From Oscillospiraceae bacterium (GTDB taxonomy: Bacteria; Bacillota; Clostridia; Oscillospirales; Oscillospiraceae), in the NCBI GenBank assembly GCA_017461585.1, contig JAFTYM010000018.1, positions 1 through 64,000 on the forward strand: a stretch of 64,000 bases of DNA, written 5' to 3'. The position numbers and the translations under genes are program-made. Shown here one piece after another: positions 34,481 to 43,561 of the stretch. How positions within the stretch are numbered: the first letter of the stretch is position 1; every line of letters starts with the position of its first letter. Below the pieces are notes generated by a model, which had not been told where the DNA came from, did not search any database, and saw only the letters and a program-made list of their open reading frames with translations.

Positions 34481-35383
34481 TTGTCTTTTTCCTCTGAAAC
34501 AAAAAAAGAGATATGCGAGAACATAACAGGCAAAAAGTGCTGTGCACTTGCCGCCTGCTACGGTATCCTTCTTTACTGCAATACATTTTCCGCCCGTGAA
34601 ATAAGAATCATCACAGGTAATCCTGCCTTTGCGCAGATATTGCCCAGGCTTTTCAAAAGAGCTTTCGGATTCGGTTTTGACAGCATCTCTGAAAAAACAG
34701 GTGCACGCGGAAAACAGAGCTTTGTTATAAACGATAAAGAAAAGCTTTCCGCAGTTTTTGGTGCTTACGGATACGATATTGACAGTCTCCTTGTACACCA
34801 TGTAAACCTCGGCGTTCTGGACGAGGATTGCTGCAAGGTAAGCTTTGTAAAAGGTGCGTTCTTGGCAGGCGGCTCTGTTACAGACCCCAACAAGAGATAC
34901 CACTTTGAGTTGGTCACCGCTCATCACAGCGTAAGCCGCGAGACTTATTCCCTGCTTTTAGAGCTTGGATTTTCCCCCCGTGAATCTTCCCGCAAGGGCA
35001 ATTACATAGTCTATTTCAAGCAGAGCGAGGTCATAGAAGATGTGCTGACACTTTTGGGTGCCTCCAATGCTTCCATGCAGATAATGTCCGCAAAAATCGA
35101 AAAGGACATGATGAACAGCGTCAACCGTCAGGTAAACTGCGACACGGCAAATGTTAAAAAGACCGTTATGGCAGCGCAGGCTCAGCTTGAAGCCATTTCA
35201 AAGCTTGAGGAGGCATCTATCCTCTCTACCCTGCCCGACATTATGCAGTACACCGCAAAGCTGAGAACGGACAACCCTGAGCTCAGTATTGCAGAGCTGG
35301 CAGCTCTGCATAATCCGCCTATAACAAAATCCTGCCTGAACCACCGTCTGCGTAAGCTCACGGATATGGCGGGTAAATTATAA
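34481..35383 (+). CDS. whiA: Sporulation/cell-division regulator WhiA
   Basis: A 300-residue DNA-binding protein with an N-terminal LAGLIDADG-like domain (AFLAGGSV region near 120) and a C-terminal HTH (LSIAELAALHNPPITKSCLN). WhiA affects division and chromosome segregation in Firmicutes. The start is TTG at 34481 with AAGGAG seven bases upstream; no ATG fits. Last gene of the hprK run, before a terminator. Confidence 0.94.
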   Translation: MSFSSETKKEICENITGKKCCALAACYGILLYCNTFSAREIRIITGNPAFAQILPRLFKRAFGFGFDSISEKTGARGKQSFVINDKEKLSAVFGAYGYDIDSLLVHHVNLGVLDEDCCKVSFVKGAFLAGGSVTDPNKRYHFELVTAHHSVSRETYSLLLELGFSPRESSRKGNYIVYFKQSEVIEDVLTLLGASNASMQIMSAKIEKDMMNSVNRQVNCDTANVKKTVMAAQAQLEAISKLEEASILSTLPDIMQYTAKLRTDNPELSIAELAALHNPPITKSCLNHRLRKLTDMAGKL

Positions 35384-35414
35384 AAAAATCCCTGAGGTTA
35401 CCTCAGGGATTTTT
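35384..35414. terminator. Bidirectional terminator
   Basis: A 14-bp stem (35384-35397 with 35401-35414), between convergent whiA and the AEC permease gene. Confidence 0.9.
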
Positions 35415-35415
35415 A

Positions 35416-36309
35416 CTATTTCAATATAGCAGACCAGATGGGAAGAGTTACGAGCGACAGAACTGTAGAGACGAACAGGAGTTTAACGGCAAATTCAGGC
35501 TCTGTGTCGTGCTTCTGGGCAAGCATTGCACCAACAGATGCAGAGGGCATTGCAGAGGCGAGAACTGTTACACCGCGTACAGCTCCGTCAAAGCCGAGGA
35601 GTGTGAGAAGTCCGTACAGACCTGCAGGGATAAGGATAAGTCTCACGAGAGAATAAACAAAGCAGTCTTTATCCGCAATATGCTTTAAGTCAACATCACT
35701 CAAAATGCTTCCGATGACTATCATGGACATGGAGGTTACGCAGTTTCCTATGCTGTCTACGGTAATCACAAGAAACTCAGGCAGCTTAATTCCTGAGAAC
35801 ATATAGATAAACCCGAGAACAACAGCGATTATACAGGGGTGTGTAGCGACCTTTTTTATCATCTGTTTACCGCTTGCAGGGGTGAACAAGGCAAGGCCGG
35901 ATGTCCACATAAATACGCGAAGCGGAATTAACGCAAGGGAGCCGAAGAGAACGCCCTGTGCATCGTAAACAGACTTTATAACGGGTATACCCAAAAATCC
36001 AGAGTTGTTTACAATAATGTTATACTGCAGGACTTTGCGTCTGCCCTCAGGCTGTTTGCGCCACAGGAGTCTTATAAGCACCTGATATATAAGCTGCGCA
36101 CCGAGAGATATGCAAAGCACCGATGCGCACTGCTTTAAAATCTCCGCCGTCATCTCCACATTAAAGGACATGAAGATATTACACGGCAGAATCACGTACA
36201 AAACAAGATTTGTAAGCTGGGATCTGGTACTTTTTGAGATAAGTCCCAGTTTGGTTATGAGATATCCTACTGCGATGGTCAGGAATATCTGTATCTGAAT
36301 GTTTATCAT
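35416..36309 (-). CDS. AEC family permease
   Basis: A 297-residue membrane protein of the auxin-efflux-carrier type with about ten helices in two halves. It has LVLYVILPCNIFMSF near the N-terminus and the broken-helix feature NNSGFLGIP in the middle, followed by MPSASVGAMLAQK. AEC proteins move organic acids such as malate or malonate. The ATG at 36309 is preferred because a terminator for folC ends at 36335 upstream. Confidence 0.87.
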   Translation of the reverse strand: MINIQIQIFLTIAVGYLITKLGLISKSTRSQLTNLVLYVILPCNIFMSFNVEMTAEILKQCASVLCISLGAQLIYQVLIRLLWRKQPEGRRKVLQYNIIVNNSGFLGIPVIKSVYDAQGVLFGSLALIPLRVFMWTSGLALFTPASGKQMIKKVATHPCIIAVVLGFIYMFSGIKLPEFLVITVDSIGNCVTSMSMIVIGSILSDVDLKHIADKDCFVYSLVRLILIPAGLYGLLTLLGFDGAVRGVTVLASAMPSASVGAMLAQKHDTEPEFAVKLLFVSTVLSLVTLPIWSAILK

Positions 36310-36334
36310 TATTATCAGCGACCTTAACAGGAAA

Positions 36335-36360
36335 AATGCCGCTCTTTTCAGAGCGGCATT
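36335..36360 (-). terminator. Terminator of folT-folC
   Basis: An 11-bp stem (36335-36345 with 36350-36360) followed on the minus strand by TTTTTC, right after the folC stop. Confidence 0.88.
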
Positions 36361-36367
36361 GATTATA

Positions 36368-37645
36368 CTATTTCTCCATGTTTTTTGCAACAGCATCTCT
36401 TATTTCTGCGGAGAAATAAAGAGAACCGAGTGCAACTACTGCCCCGTCTTTATTTGCAGCGGCTATTGCCTTGTCAACTGCATCCTTTACGCTGTCGCAT
36501 GGAATCGCTTTGGCACCGCAGCTTTCAAGTCTGCGGGCAAGCTCGTCTGCCTGCATTGCACGGGGATTATCAGGTCTTGCGGTATAAAATTCCTTTGCAA
36601 GGGGCACCACCATGCCAATCATGTTTTCAACATCCTTATCAGCCATTACGCCGATAACAAATGTGAGCTTCTTATCGCCAAAGTGTGCCTTTATGCTCTC
36701 AACCGCGCCCTTGATGCCATGGGGGTTATGAGCACCGTCAAGAATGAAAACGGGGTCATGGCGCAAAACTTCAAATCTGCCGGGCCACTTTACCTTTGAT
36801 ACACCTTTTACTATGGCTTCATCAGAGATGTTCCAGCCTCTGTTTTGAAGAAGGCGGCAGGCAGTAATTGCAAGAGATGCGTTGTAGGGCTGATATGTAC
36901 CTGCAAGGGGCACAAACAGATCTTTGAAATCATCAAAGTCAAAACGGCATCCCTCAAGCTCTACACCGAGAACTTTTACAAGGTTGGGGTCAAGAACGGT
37001 CATTTCTGCGTTTACAGCTTCACACTTTTCTGCAATGGCATTTATCACATCATCCTCTGCAGGGTAAACTGCAACCTGACCGCCATCCTTGATAATACCT
37101 GCTTTTGTCTTTGCTATTTCCGCTGTTGTGTCTCCCAAAAACTCTGTATGGTCAAGTCCTATTGCGGTGATAACTGCACATTCGGGAGTTTCGATTACAT
37201 TTGTGGAGTCCAGCTCTCCGCCGAGACCTACCTCTAAAACAACGATATCCACCTTGTTATTGTAAAAATACTGCATTGCAACGGCGGTTATCATCTCAAA
37301 CTCTGTGGGAATATCTTCCATGGCTTCCGCATGGGGGCGGATCTGGTCTACGATCTCCTCAAGCTCAATATCAGAAATCTGCTCACCGTTTATCTGCATA
37401 CGCTCGTTAAAGCGGATAATATAAGGAGAGGTGTAAAGACCTGTCTTATAACCTGCCTCCTGCAATATTGCGGCAGTACATGCAGCGGTACTTCCCTTTC
37501 CGTTTGTTCCTGCGATGTGGACAAACTTCAGCTTTTTCTCAGGGTTTCCCAACGCTGCAAGCAGCTCTCGTGTTCTGGAGAGTCCCGGTTTGCTCTTCTG
37601 CCATTTTACATTGTGAATATATTCAAGCGTGGATTCGTAGCTCAT
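36368..37645 (-). CDS. folC: Folylpolyglutamate/dihydrofolate synthase
   Basis: A 425-residue Mur-ligase-fold enzyme that adds glutamate to folates (and possibly to dihydropteroate). Motifs: HIAGTNGKGSTAA (P-loop) near residue 43, YTSPYI, GLGGELDSTNV and the end domain with DGAHNPHGIKG. It follows folT in a single transcript behind the THF riboswitch. Polyglutamylation traps imported folate in the cell, matching folT. Confidence 0.95.
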   Translation of the reverse strand: MSYESTLEYIHNVKWQKSKPGLSRTRELLAALGNPEKKLKFVHIAGTNGKGSTAACTAAILQEAGYKTGLYTSPYIIRFNERMQINGEQISDIELEEIVDQIRPHAEAMEDIPTEFEMITAVAMQYFYNNKVDIVVLEVGLGGELDSTNVIETPECAVITAIGLDHTEFLGDTTAEIAKTKAGIIKDGGQVAVYPAEDDVINAIAEKCEAVNAEMTVLDPNLVKVLGVELEGCRFDFDDFKDLFVPLAGTYQPYNASLAITACRLLQNRGWNISDEAIVKGVSKVKWPGRFEVLRHDPVFILDGAHNPHGIKGAVESIKAHFGDKKLTFVIGVMADKDVENMIGMVVPLAKEFYTARPDNPRAMQADELARRLESCGAKAIPCDSVKDAVDKAIAAANKDGAVVALGSLYFSAEIRDAVAKNMEK

Positions 37646-37657
37646 TTCTATCCCTCT

Positions 37658-38233
37658 TTAGTTATTGTTTTTCTTTCCTGCAAGTCCCAGCTTTACAAGC
37701 TGAGTTGCCAGCTTATCAAGTATGGGAATGAGAATAATGTTCAGAGGTACAAGGACCAGAAACTGGGGAAGTCTGTACATGAACCAGCCCCAATATGTCT
37801 TACTGCCGTAGAGCATTGCTACCCATGTTGTGTCGATAAACATACATACAACAATGCAGTTTACAAGGGTGGGAATAAGGATATTGGGGAAAAGACGGAT
37901 CTTGTCCCACTTGATTTTGAGACTGCCAAGCTTCATATTGCCTCTGTACAGGAAATAACCGTACATGGCACCTCTGACAGCTGCAAAAATTGTAAATCCG
38001 GGGTGATATGCTCCCATGGGGAACAGAATTGCTCCCAAAAGGTCTGCCAGTGCATACGCAATGGCTGCCCAACCGGGTCCGTACAGCATTGCGCATATTA
38101 CGATGGGCACAAAGCTGAAGCCTATCTTCCAGCCTGCTGTGTTAATAGACAGGAAGCGGTTGAGCACTATCTCAAGTGCTACAAGCAGGGCGACGTGACA
38201 CAGTGTTCTTACGGGAATCTTACTTTTTGACAT
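37658..38233 (-). CDS. folT: ECF transporter S component for folate
   Basis: A 191-residue substrate-binding membrane protein of an energy-coupling-factor transporter, with six helices. It has ALLVALEIVLNRFLSI in helix 1 and the Arg/Gly pattern of FolT (FIAAVRGAMYGYFL-like region). Folate specificity is strongly supported by the THF riboswitch upstream and folC downstream. The energising EcfA/T genes are not adjacent (a group II type). AGGAGG precedes the start, and that site is complementary to an upstream element. Confidence 0.93.
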   Translation of the reverse strand: MSKSKIPVRTLCHVALLVALEIVLNRFLSINTAGWKIGFSFVPIVICAMLYGPGWAAIAYALADLLGAILFPMGAYHPGFTIFAAVRGAMYGYFLYRGNMKLGSLKIKWDKIRLFPNILIPTLVNCIVVCMFIDTTWVAMLYGSKTYWGWFMYRLPQFLVLVPLNIILIPILDKLATQLVKLGLAGKKNNN

Positions 38234-38241
38234 AAAAAATT

Positions 38242-38328
38242 CCTCCTATTCATGTGTTTGGACATACCTATGCCGGGGTATGCCCACGGCGTAGCCACAT
38301 ATAGGAGGTTAATTTCTCCGGTATGTGG
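38242..38328 (-). promoter_or_regulatory. Expression platform: anti-Shine-Dalgarno switch of folT
   Basis: On the minus strand CCTCCTAT (38301-38308) is the exact complement of ATAGGAGG (38242-38249), the folT ribosome site. The same CCTCC can instead be held in a hairpin (38295-38328: CCACATA/TATGTGG and GGAG/CTCC). That hairpin shares the CC at 38327-38328 with aptamer stem P1. So ligand-bound aptamer should free the anti-SD element and shut off translation. Confidence 0.65.
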
Positions 38329-38424
38329 CAGCGGGATGCGAATCTCAAACCGTGGCATAGCCTTCGTCCATCTGACAACTCCCCGTCCAGACGGCACTTT
38401 ACGCAAGAGATCCTACTCTGCCCG
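38326..38424 (-). ncRNA. Tetrahydrofolate (THF) riboswitch
   Basis: The minus-strand sequence carries the conserved THF aptamer blocks in order: GAGTAG, GCGTAAAGTG, GGGGAGTTGTC, ACGAAGGC, CCACGGT and GCATCCCGCTGCC, closed by a GGGCAG/CTGCC stem. These match the folE/folT-linked THF riboswitch consensus. Located about 100 bases before folT. Confidence 0.92.
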
Positions 38425-38455
38425 GAAACATTTTCTCCGTTTCCGATTTATCTGC

Positions 38456-38484
38456 ATTGTACACCTATGTTTTGTGTTTGTCTA
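38456..38484 (-). promoter_or_regulatory. Promoter of the riboswitch-folT-folC transcript
   Basis: TAGACA (38479-38484) and TACAAT (38456-38461) on the minus strand, spacer 17. Confidence 0.7.
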
Positions 38485-38707
38485 CCATATTTATAATAAT
38501 ATTTCAATATTTTCGTTAGTCTTTTTATAATTTCCCGGTATTAATCAAGCTCTGCGCAAACTCTATGGGACCTTTAAATACTATTTCAGCGCACTTCATG
38601 CTACTATGTGTGATTTTATTCAAAATTTAAAAATTATTTATATATTTTCCCTAATACAACAATGAATACTTTGTGCAGTTTTGTAAATTTAAATATTTTG
38701 TTGTCTA

Positions 38708-38736
38708 TTGAAAAATTTCTGTTTGTCTAGTAAAAT
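38708..38736 (+). promoter_or_regulatory. Promoter of hppA
   Basis: TTGAAA (38708-38713) and TAAAAT (38731-38736), spacer 17 bases, in AT-rich DNA. Confidence 0.65.
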
Positions 38737-38791
38737 GTATTGGTTAGAATTCATCAATACAAAATAATATTTTAAAAGGGAGCTGAATTCA

Positions 38792-40879
38792 TTGGAAAAC
38801 TTTTTCTGGATTGGCTTTGTAGGTGCAGTCATTGCCCTGCTCTTCGCTGTTATCCAAGGCAAAAAGGTACTGAGCTTCTCTGAAGGCACACCCACAATGC
38901 AGAAGATCGCTGCTGCGATCCGCAAGGGTGCTAATGCTTATCTGAAGCGTCAGTATAAGTCCGTTGCAATCTTCTTTATTGCAATGGCAATCGTACTCGC
39001 AATTCTCGCTGTTCTTGGTATGGTATCCGGCTTCGTACCCTTCGCTTTCATCACAGGCGGTATTTTCTCCTGCCTGTCCGGCTTTATCGGTATGAAGATA
39101 GCTACCGCTTCCAACGCTCGTACAGCTTACGCTGCAAGTGAGAGCCTCAACCGCGGTCTCCGCGTTGCTTTCTCCTCCGGCTGTGTTATGGGCTTTACAG
39201 TTGTTGGTCTTGGTCTCCTTGATATCTCCATCTGGTTCCACATTCTGAAGTATGGCTTTGCAGCTGATGCAAACACCATCGCTCAGACAATGGTTATGTT
39301 CGGTATGGGTGCTTCTGCTGCTGCTCTGTTCGCACGTGTTGGCGGCGGTATCTTCACAAAGGCTGCTGACGTTGGTGCTGACCTCGTTGGTAAAGTTGAA
39401 GCAGGTATCCCCGAGGATGACCCCCGTAACCCCGCTACAATCGCTGATAACGTTGGTGACAACGTTGGTGACGTTGCAGGTATGGGCGCTGACCTTTACG
39501 AGAGCTATGTTGGTTCTATCCTTGCTACATTCGCAATCGGCGCTTCCGCAGGTTACGGTTGGGCAGGTATGTTCCTCCCCCTCGTTCTCGCTGCTGTTGG
39601 CGTTGTCTGCTCTGTTATCGGTTCTTTCCTTATCCGCACAGGCGAAAACGCTTCCCAGCGTCAGCTTCTTAAGACTCTGCGTACAGGCACATATGTAGCT
39701 GCTGCTCTTGCTGCTGTTCTGACAATCCCCCTGACATACTTCATCATGGGCGGCGTTGCAGTTGCAGGTCTCGGCTGGGTTGGTGTTCTTATCTCCATCT
39801 TCGCAGGTCTTGCAGGCGGCTGTGCAATCGGCTACTTCACAGAGTACTACACATCCGACACATACAAGCCCACACAGGAGCTTGCTGCTACATCTGAGAC
39901 AGGCGCTGCTACAGTTATGATTGGCGGTCTCTCCCTCGGTATGAAGTCCACAGCTGCTCCCATCCTCATTGTTTCTGCTGCTGTTATCATCAGCTTCTTC
40001 TGCTGCGGCGGCGGTGCAGACTTCAATGCTGGTCTTTACGGTATCGGTATTGCCGGTGTTGGTATGCTCGCAACTCTCGGTATCACACTTGCAACTGACG
40101 CTTACGGTCCTGTTGCTGACAACGCAGGCGGTATCGCTGAGATGTCCGGTCTGCCCGAAGAAGTTCGTGAGCGTACAGACGCTCTTGACTCCCTCGGTAA
40201 CACAACAGCTGCTACAGGTAAGGGCTTCGCTATCGGCTCTGCTGCTCTCACAGCTCTGTCCCTCCTTGTTTCCTATGTTGATGTTGCTAAGGTAAAGGTT
40301 CCCGATATGGACCTCTCCCTCACAAACCCCAACGTTCTCGTTGGTATGTTCATCGGCGCTATGCTGGTATTCCTCTTCTCTGCTTTCACAATGAGCGCAG
40401 TTCAGAAGGCTGCTCAGTCCATCGTTGTGGAAGTTCGCCGTCAGTTCAAGACAATAGCAGGCCTCATGGAAGGCAAGGTTGACCCCGACTACGAGTCCTG
40501 TGTTGACCTCTGCACAAAGGGTGCTCTCCACGAGATGGTTGCTCCTGCTGTTCTGGCTGTTATTATTCCCATCGTTACAGGTATCATCCTTGGCGTTGAA
40601 GGCGTTGTAGGTCTTCTCGGTTCTACAATCGTTATCGGCTTCGTAATGGCTGTATTCATGTCCAACGCAGGCGGTGCATGGGATAACTCCAAGAAGTACA
40701 TTGAGACAGGCAAGCACGGCGGCAAGGGCAGTGAGTGCCACAAGGCTGCTGTTATCGGTGACACAGTTGGTGACCCCTTCAAGGATACTTCCGGTCCTTC
40801 CCTGAACATCCTTATCAAGCTGGTTTCCACAGTTTCCATCGTATTCGTTGGTCTCATCGCAGCAATCTCCATTTTCTAA
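38792..40879 (+). CDS. hppA: K+-dependent, probably Na+-pumping membrane pyrophosphatase
   Basis: A 695-residue, 16-helix enzyme that couples PPi hydrolysis to ion export. The catalytic loops include [20 protein letters not shown] and [20 protein letters not shown]. The K+ site reads [10 protein letters not shown], with Ala where K+-independent enzymes have Lys. The Glu in [10 protein letters not shown] is at the place typical of Na+-pumping types, so Na+ (or Na+/H+) transport is inferred. The start is TTG at 38792 with AAGGGAG eight bases before. Codon bias is very strong, so it is probably highly expressed. Confidence 0.95.
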   Translation: MENFFWIGFVGAVIALLFAVIQGKKVLSFSEGTPTMQKIAAAIRKGANAYLKRQYKSVAIFFIAMAIVLAILAVLGMVSGFVPFAFITGGIFSCLSGFIGMKIATASNARTAYAASESLNRGLRVAFSSGCVMGFTVVGLGLLDISIWFHILKYGFAADANTIAQTMVMFGMGASAAALFARVGGGIFTKAADVGADLVGKVEAGIPEDDPRNPATIADNVGDNVGDVAGMGADLYESYVGSILATFAIGASAGYGWAGMFLPLVLAAVGVVCSVIGSFLIRTGENASQRQLLKTLRTGTYVAAALAAVLTIPLTYFIMGGVAVAGLGWVGVLISIFAGLAGGCAIGYFTEYYTSDTYKPTQELAATSETGAATVMIGGLSLGMKSTAAPILIVSAAVIISFFCCGGGADFNAGLYGIGIAGVGMLATLGITLATDAYGPVADNAGGIAEMSGLPEEVRERTDALDSLGNTTAATGKGFAIGSAALTALSLLVSYVDVAKVKVPDMDLSLTNPNVLVGMFIGAMLVFLFSAFTMSAVQKAAQSIVVEVRRQFKTIAGLMEGKVDPDYESCVDLCTKGALHEMVAPAVLAVIIPIVTGIILGVEGVVGLLGSTIVIGFVMAVFMSNAGGAWDNSKKYIETGKHGGKGSECHKAAVIGDTVGDPFKDTSGPSLNILIKLVSTVSIVFVGLIAAISIF

Positions 40880-40890
40880 GATGAATTCTA

Positions 40891-40917
40891 AAGCCTCGGG
40901 CAATTTGCCCGAGGCTT
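40891..40917. terminator. Bidirectional terminator
   Basis: A 13-bp stem (40891-40903 with 40905-40917) between hppA and the convergent GNAT gene; the stop codon of the latter lies in the T tail. Confidence 0.9.
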
Positions 40918-40919
40918 TT

Positions 40920-41387
40920 TTATTGCTGTAATTTCAGGCGGTACACAACTATACCGTCTGTTTTACTTTCATATTCAAATCCGTTTTTCAGCGCTATGTG
41001 GCGGCTTATCTCCTGTCTCTCATCACACTCGATAACCAAGGTCTTTGTTATGCTCTTTGAATATCGCATGAGTGCTTTTGTTACTTCATCCGCTATCCCT
41101 TTTCCCCAATATTCCTGGCCGAGCACCCAGCCTATTTCAAAGCCGTTTTCATCGTATGGATGAAAAATAACATGTCCAGCAACTTCGTCCGTTTGACGCC
41201 ATTTCAGAGCGTATACAAGGGGATGTTCGCACAGCCCGTATTCCGTTATAAACTGTATTGTTTTATCCATATCAAATGCAGGTTCTATGTACTGCATTAC
41301 CTTTGGATCTGACAGCACTTTATACAGTTCCGTTGCGTTTTCTGGCTCAAACTTACATATAACACAGCGCTCTGTTTCAAGATACAC
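40920..41387 (-). CDS. GNAT family N-acetyltransferase
   Basis: A 155-residue RimJ/RimL-like acetyltransferase with the acetyl-CoA loop GQEYWGKGIADE near residue 90 and the ALKNGFEYE motif at the end. Substrate cannot be read from sequence. The start is GTG at 41387. It lies alone between terminators. Confidence 0.87.
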   Translation of the reverse strand: MYLETERCVICKFEPENATELYKVLSDPKVMQYIEPAFDMDKTIQFITEYGLCEHPLVYALKWRQTDEVAGHVIFHPYDENGFEIGWVLGQEYWGKGIADEVTKALMRYSKSITKTLVIECDERQEISRHIALKNGFEYESKTDGIVVYRLKLQQ

Positions 41388-41449
41388 CGGTACTCACTTC
41401 CCTTCTGTACTAAATCCTATCACTTAATATTAAATACAGCAATAAAAAA

Positions 41450-41477
41450 ATCACCGCAGAGCTAAATCTGCGGTGAT
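41450..41477 (-). terminator. Terminator of the surface protein gene
   Basis: An 11-bp stem (41450-41460 with 41467-41477) followed on the minus strand by seven T. Confidence 0.9.
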
Positions 41478-41484
41478 AATTCAT

Positions 41485-43101
41485 TTATCTTCTGTTTGTG
41501 GGCTTTTTATAGGGTTTTCTGTAAATCTTGAAATAGAAGAAGATAACTAAAACAAGGAGGATAAGAGCGATTATGATGATAGCCCAAAGGATTCCGTTTC
41601 CGCTCTTTTTCTTATCGTCTTTTTTCTCCTCTTCCTTTTCAGTTGTATCGGGCTCTTCCGGGTCTGCTGCAGGCTCCTGAGTGTCAACAGGCTCATCGTC
41701 TGTTTCCGGCTCATTATCATCCATTGTAAGACCTAATTCTGCTGCAATGGTGGGATACTCTACAATAAATGTATCCTTTGAAAGCATCTCTTTTGCTGTG
41801 CAATCGTCACCTGCGATACACTCTCTGTATACCTTTACGGGAGTAGAGTTGTCTACCTGCCAGTCAGACCACTCATGTTCATGAGGTGCTGCTTCAACCG
41901 TAACTGTGAATGTAGCAGTCTTTCCGCCGTAAGAAACTGTAATTGTCTGCTTGCCCTCTTCTTCAAGGTAAGCGGGAGAGCAGACAAAACCGGTTGTGAT
42001 CTCTTCCTCGTCTTTACCTGTGATGACTTTTATCTTAAGTCCGTCCTCATCAAGAGTCTCACCTACAACGTAGGATGTCTTGTTGGGCTGTTTAACGATC
42101 TCGATCTTCTGTACCTTCTCAGCATCGGGATCTTCGGTTATCTTGAGGACGTATTCCTCGGTTGCTGTCATAAGGCCGTTGGCACCTGTGACTTCACAGA
42201 TAAACTTTGTAGAAGCGTCTTTGGGAGCCATTGTGCACTTTACTGTGAGCTTATTTGTTGATGCACCCTTATACTCAATTGCACCGTATGTACCGTCAAC
42301 TACCTTTTCCTTCTTGGTGCCGGAAACCATATACCACTGGTACTTAAGGTCATCGCCTTCAGCTGTTACCACAAAGCTTGCAGAACCTGTGCCGTCGATT
42401 TTGCCGGATGTGACCTCACTTGTGATTTTGGGAGCATCGCCCTCTTCAACAGTAACTGTCCACTTAACTGAATTATGCTTGGATGTGTTGTCAATGGTGT
42501 TGCTTACTACACACTCTACAGTATGAACGTCTACTGTCATATCTTCGGGAACAATTGTGAAAACATTTCCGGAAGCAACTTCAATGCCGTCTACACGCCA
42601 GCGGTAGGTGATGGTACCGTTACCGGTTGCTTCTACAGTAAACTTTACTGCATCATCAGTCTGCTTTATTGTCATCTGAAGATTTGAAGGCTCTGCAGAT
42701 GTGATTTCGGGAAGCAGTGCATCTGTTGTCTGCTGTTTTGCGTCAAATGTTACAACATACTCTTTTGCAGCGGGAGTGCTGCCATCAGTATTGTCACCTG
42801 TATAGTAAGTAACTTTAATACTGAAAACACCGGCACCTCCGGGAGTTCCGCTATATGTCAGATTTACAGACTTGCCGTCATCTCCTACTGCTGCTGTCAC
42901 TGTAATACCGTTTGCACTAAAAGTGGTTTCGTTTAATCCAACATTAACAGACTCTGTAACAGGGGCGAGTGCTTCGTTGGTGTAGGTCTTACCAACTTCC
43001 AGCTCTACTGTCTGAGCAGCCAGCACCCCGGGGCACATTGCTGTCAGCATGGTGACAATCATGACAAATGTCAGCAGTGCTGATATGATCTTCTTTTTCA
43101 T
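41485..43101 (-). CDS. Large Ig-like cell-surface protein with C-terminal membrane anchor
   Basis: A 538-residue protein with a signal peptide ending near CPGVLAAQ and several beta-rich Ig-like units. The clearest is a group-3-type bacterial Ig domain at about 330-400 (SYVVGETLDEDGLKIKV and then GKTATFTVTV). A HEHEWSDWQ module follows (about 405), then a Pro/Glu/Asp-rich stalk, one membrane helix (about 505-525) and a basic tail. It is anchored by the helix, not by LPXTG sortase. Probable adhesion or envelope role; ligand unknown. Confidence 0.82.
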   Translation of the reverse strand: MKKKIISALLTFVMIVTMLTAMCPGVLAAQTVELEVGKTYTNEALAPVTESVNVGLNETTFSANGITVTAAVGDDGKSVNLTYSGTPGGAGVFSIKVTYYTGDNTDGSTPAAKEYVVTFDAKQQTTDALLPEITSAEPSNLQMTIKQTDDAVKFTVEATGNGTITYRWRVDGIEVASGNVFTIVPEDMTVDVHTVECVVSNTIDNTSKHNSVKWTVTVEEGDAPKITSEVTSGKIDGTGSASFVVTAEGDDLKYQWYMVSGTKKEKVVDGTYGAIEYKGASTNKLTVKCTMAPKDASTKFICEVTGANGLMTATEEYVLKITEDPDAEKVQKIEIVKQPNKTSYVVGETLDEDGLKIKVITGKDEEEITTGFVCSPAYLEEEGKQTITVSYGGKTATFTVTVEAAPHEHEWSDWQVDNSTPVKVYRECIAGDDCTAKEMLSKDTFIVEYPTIAAELGLTMDDNEPETDDEPVDTQEPAADPEEPDTTEKEEEKKDDKKKSGNGILWAIIIIALILLVLVIFFYFKIYRKPYKKPTNRR

Positions 43102-43467
43102 TATGTACTCTCCTTCCTTTCATTGAGACGAAAAGAATAATCGAATGTTCCAATTATTATATTATGTGTGGATACACAGTATTCCACATTAGTGCATGGT
43201 ATCAGCAAAATCAAATATTGTCAACAATACCACGCCCAATATTCATATACATTATATATTAAAAATATTTAAATTTCTGTAAATCTTCGCGGTTTTGTAT
43301 TTACATTAATAATTTTGCGTAATTTATGTACTTTTTAACTTTTTTGTATTTTATGATTTTACAAAAATGATTTTTCAACCTAAAAATCGTAATAATTTTC
43401 AAAAGAATTCACAAAAACTATTCATATTTTTATTAATTTATCTACCGTTAAATAATGTATTTATGTA

Positions 43468-43479
43468 ATTAGTACTAAT
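43468..43479. promoter_or_regulatory. Palindromic operator candidate of the Mop operon
   Basis: ATTAGTACTAAT is a perfect 12-base palindrome, 13 bases before the -35 box, a position fit for an activator. Confidence 0.5.
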
Positions 43480-43492
43480 CATTTTTTACTCA

Positions 43493-43521
43493 TTGCATTG
43501 CATTTTACCCTTTGTTATAAT
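43493..43521 (+). promoter_or_regulatory. Promoter of the Mop operon
   Basis: TTGCAT (43493-43498) and TATAAT (43516-43521), spacer 17; the start codon is at 43562. Confidence 0.72.
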
Positions 43522-43561
43522 GATTTCATCTATCATAGTATGATCAGAAAGGTTGATTGAA

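Larger units (their letters stand above)
43102..43561. other. AT-rich divergent regulatory region, no gene
   Basis: A 460-base stretch between the divergent surface-protein and Mop genes, with no coding sequence I can support. It holds an imperfect repeat TGTGGATAC/GTATTCCACA (43167-43188), TATTGT-CA-ACAATA (43216-43229), the perfect palindrome ATTAGTACTAAT (43468-43479) and the Mop promoter. Confidence 0.75.

Noticed and set aside
38789..40903. A very long open frame (about 700 codons) antisense to hppA
   Set aside because: It is a mirror of extreme codon bias in hppA; its translation is Cys/Asn/Ser-rich with no family pattern and no ribosome site.
43102..43561. Riboswitch (for example molybdenum cofactor type) before Mop
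   Set aside because: The region is AT-rich and mostly lies upstream of the promoter; the leader after -10 is only about 35 bases, too short for an aptamer.
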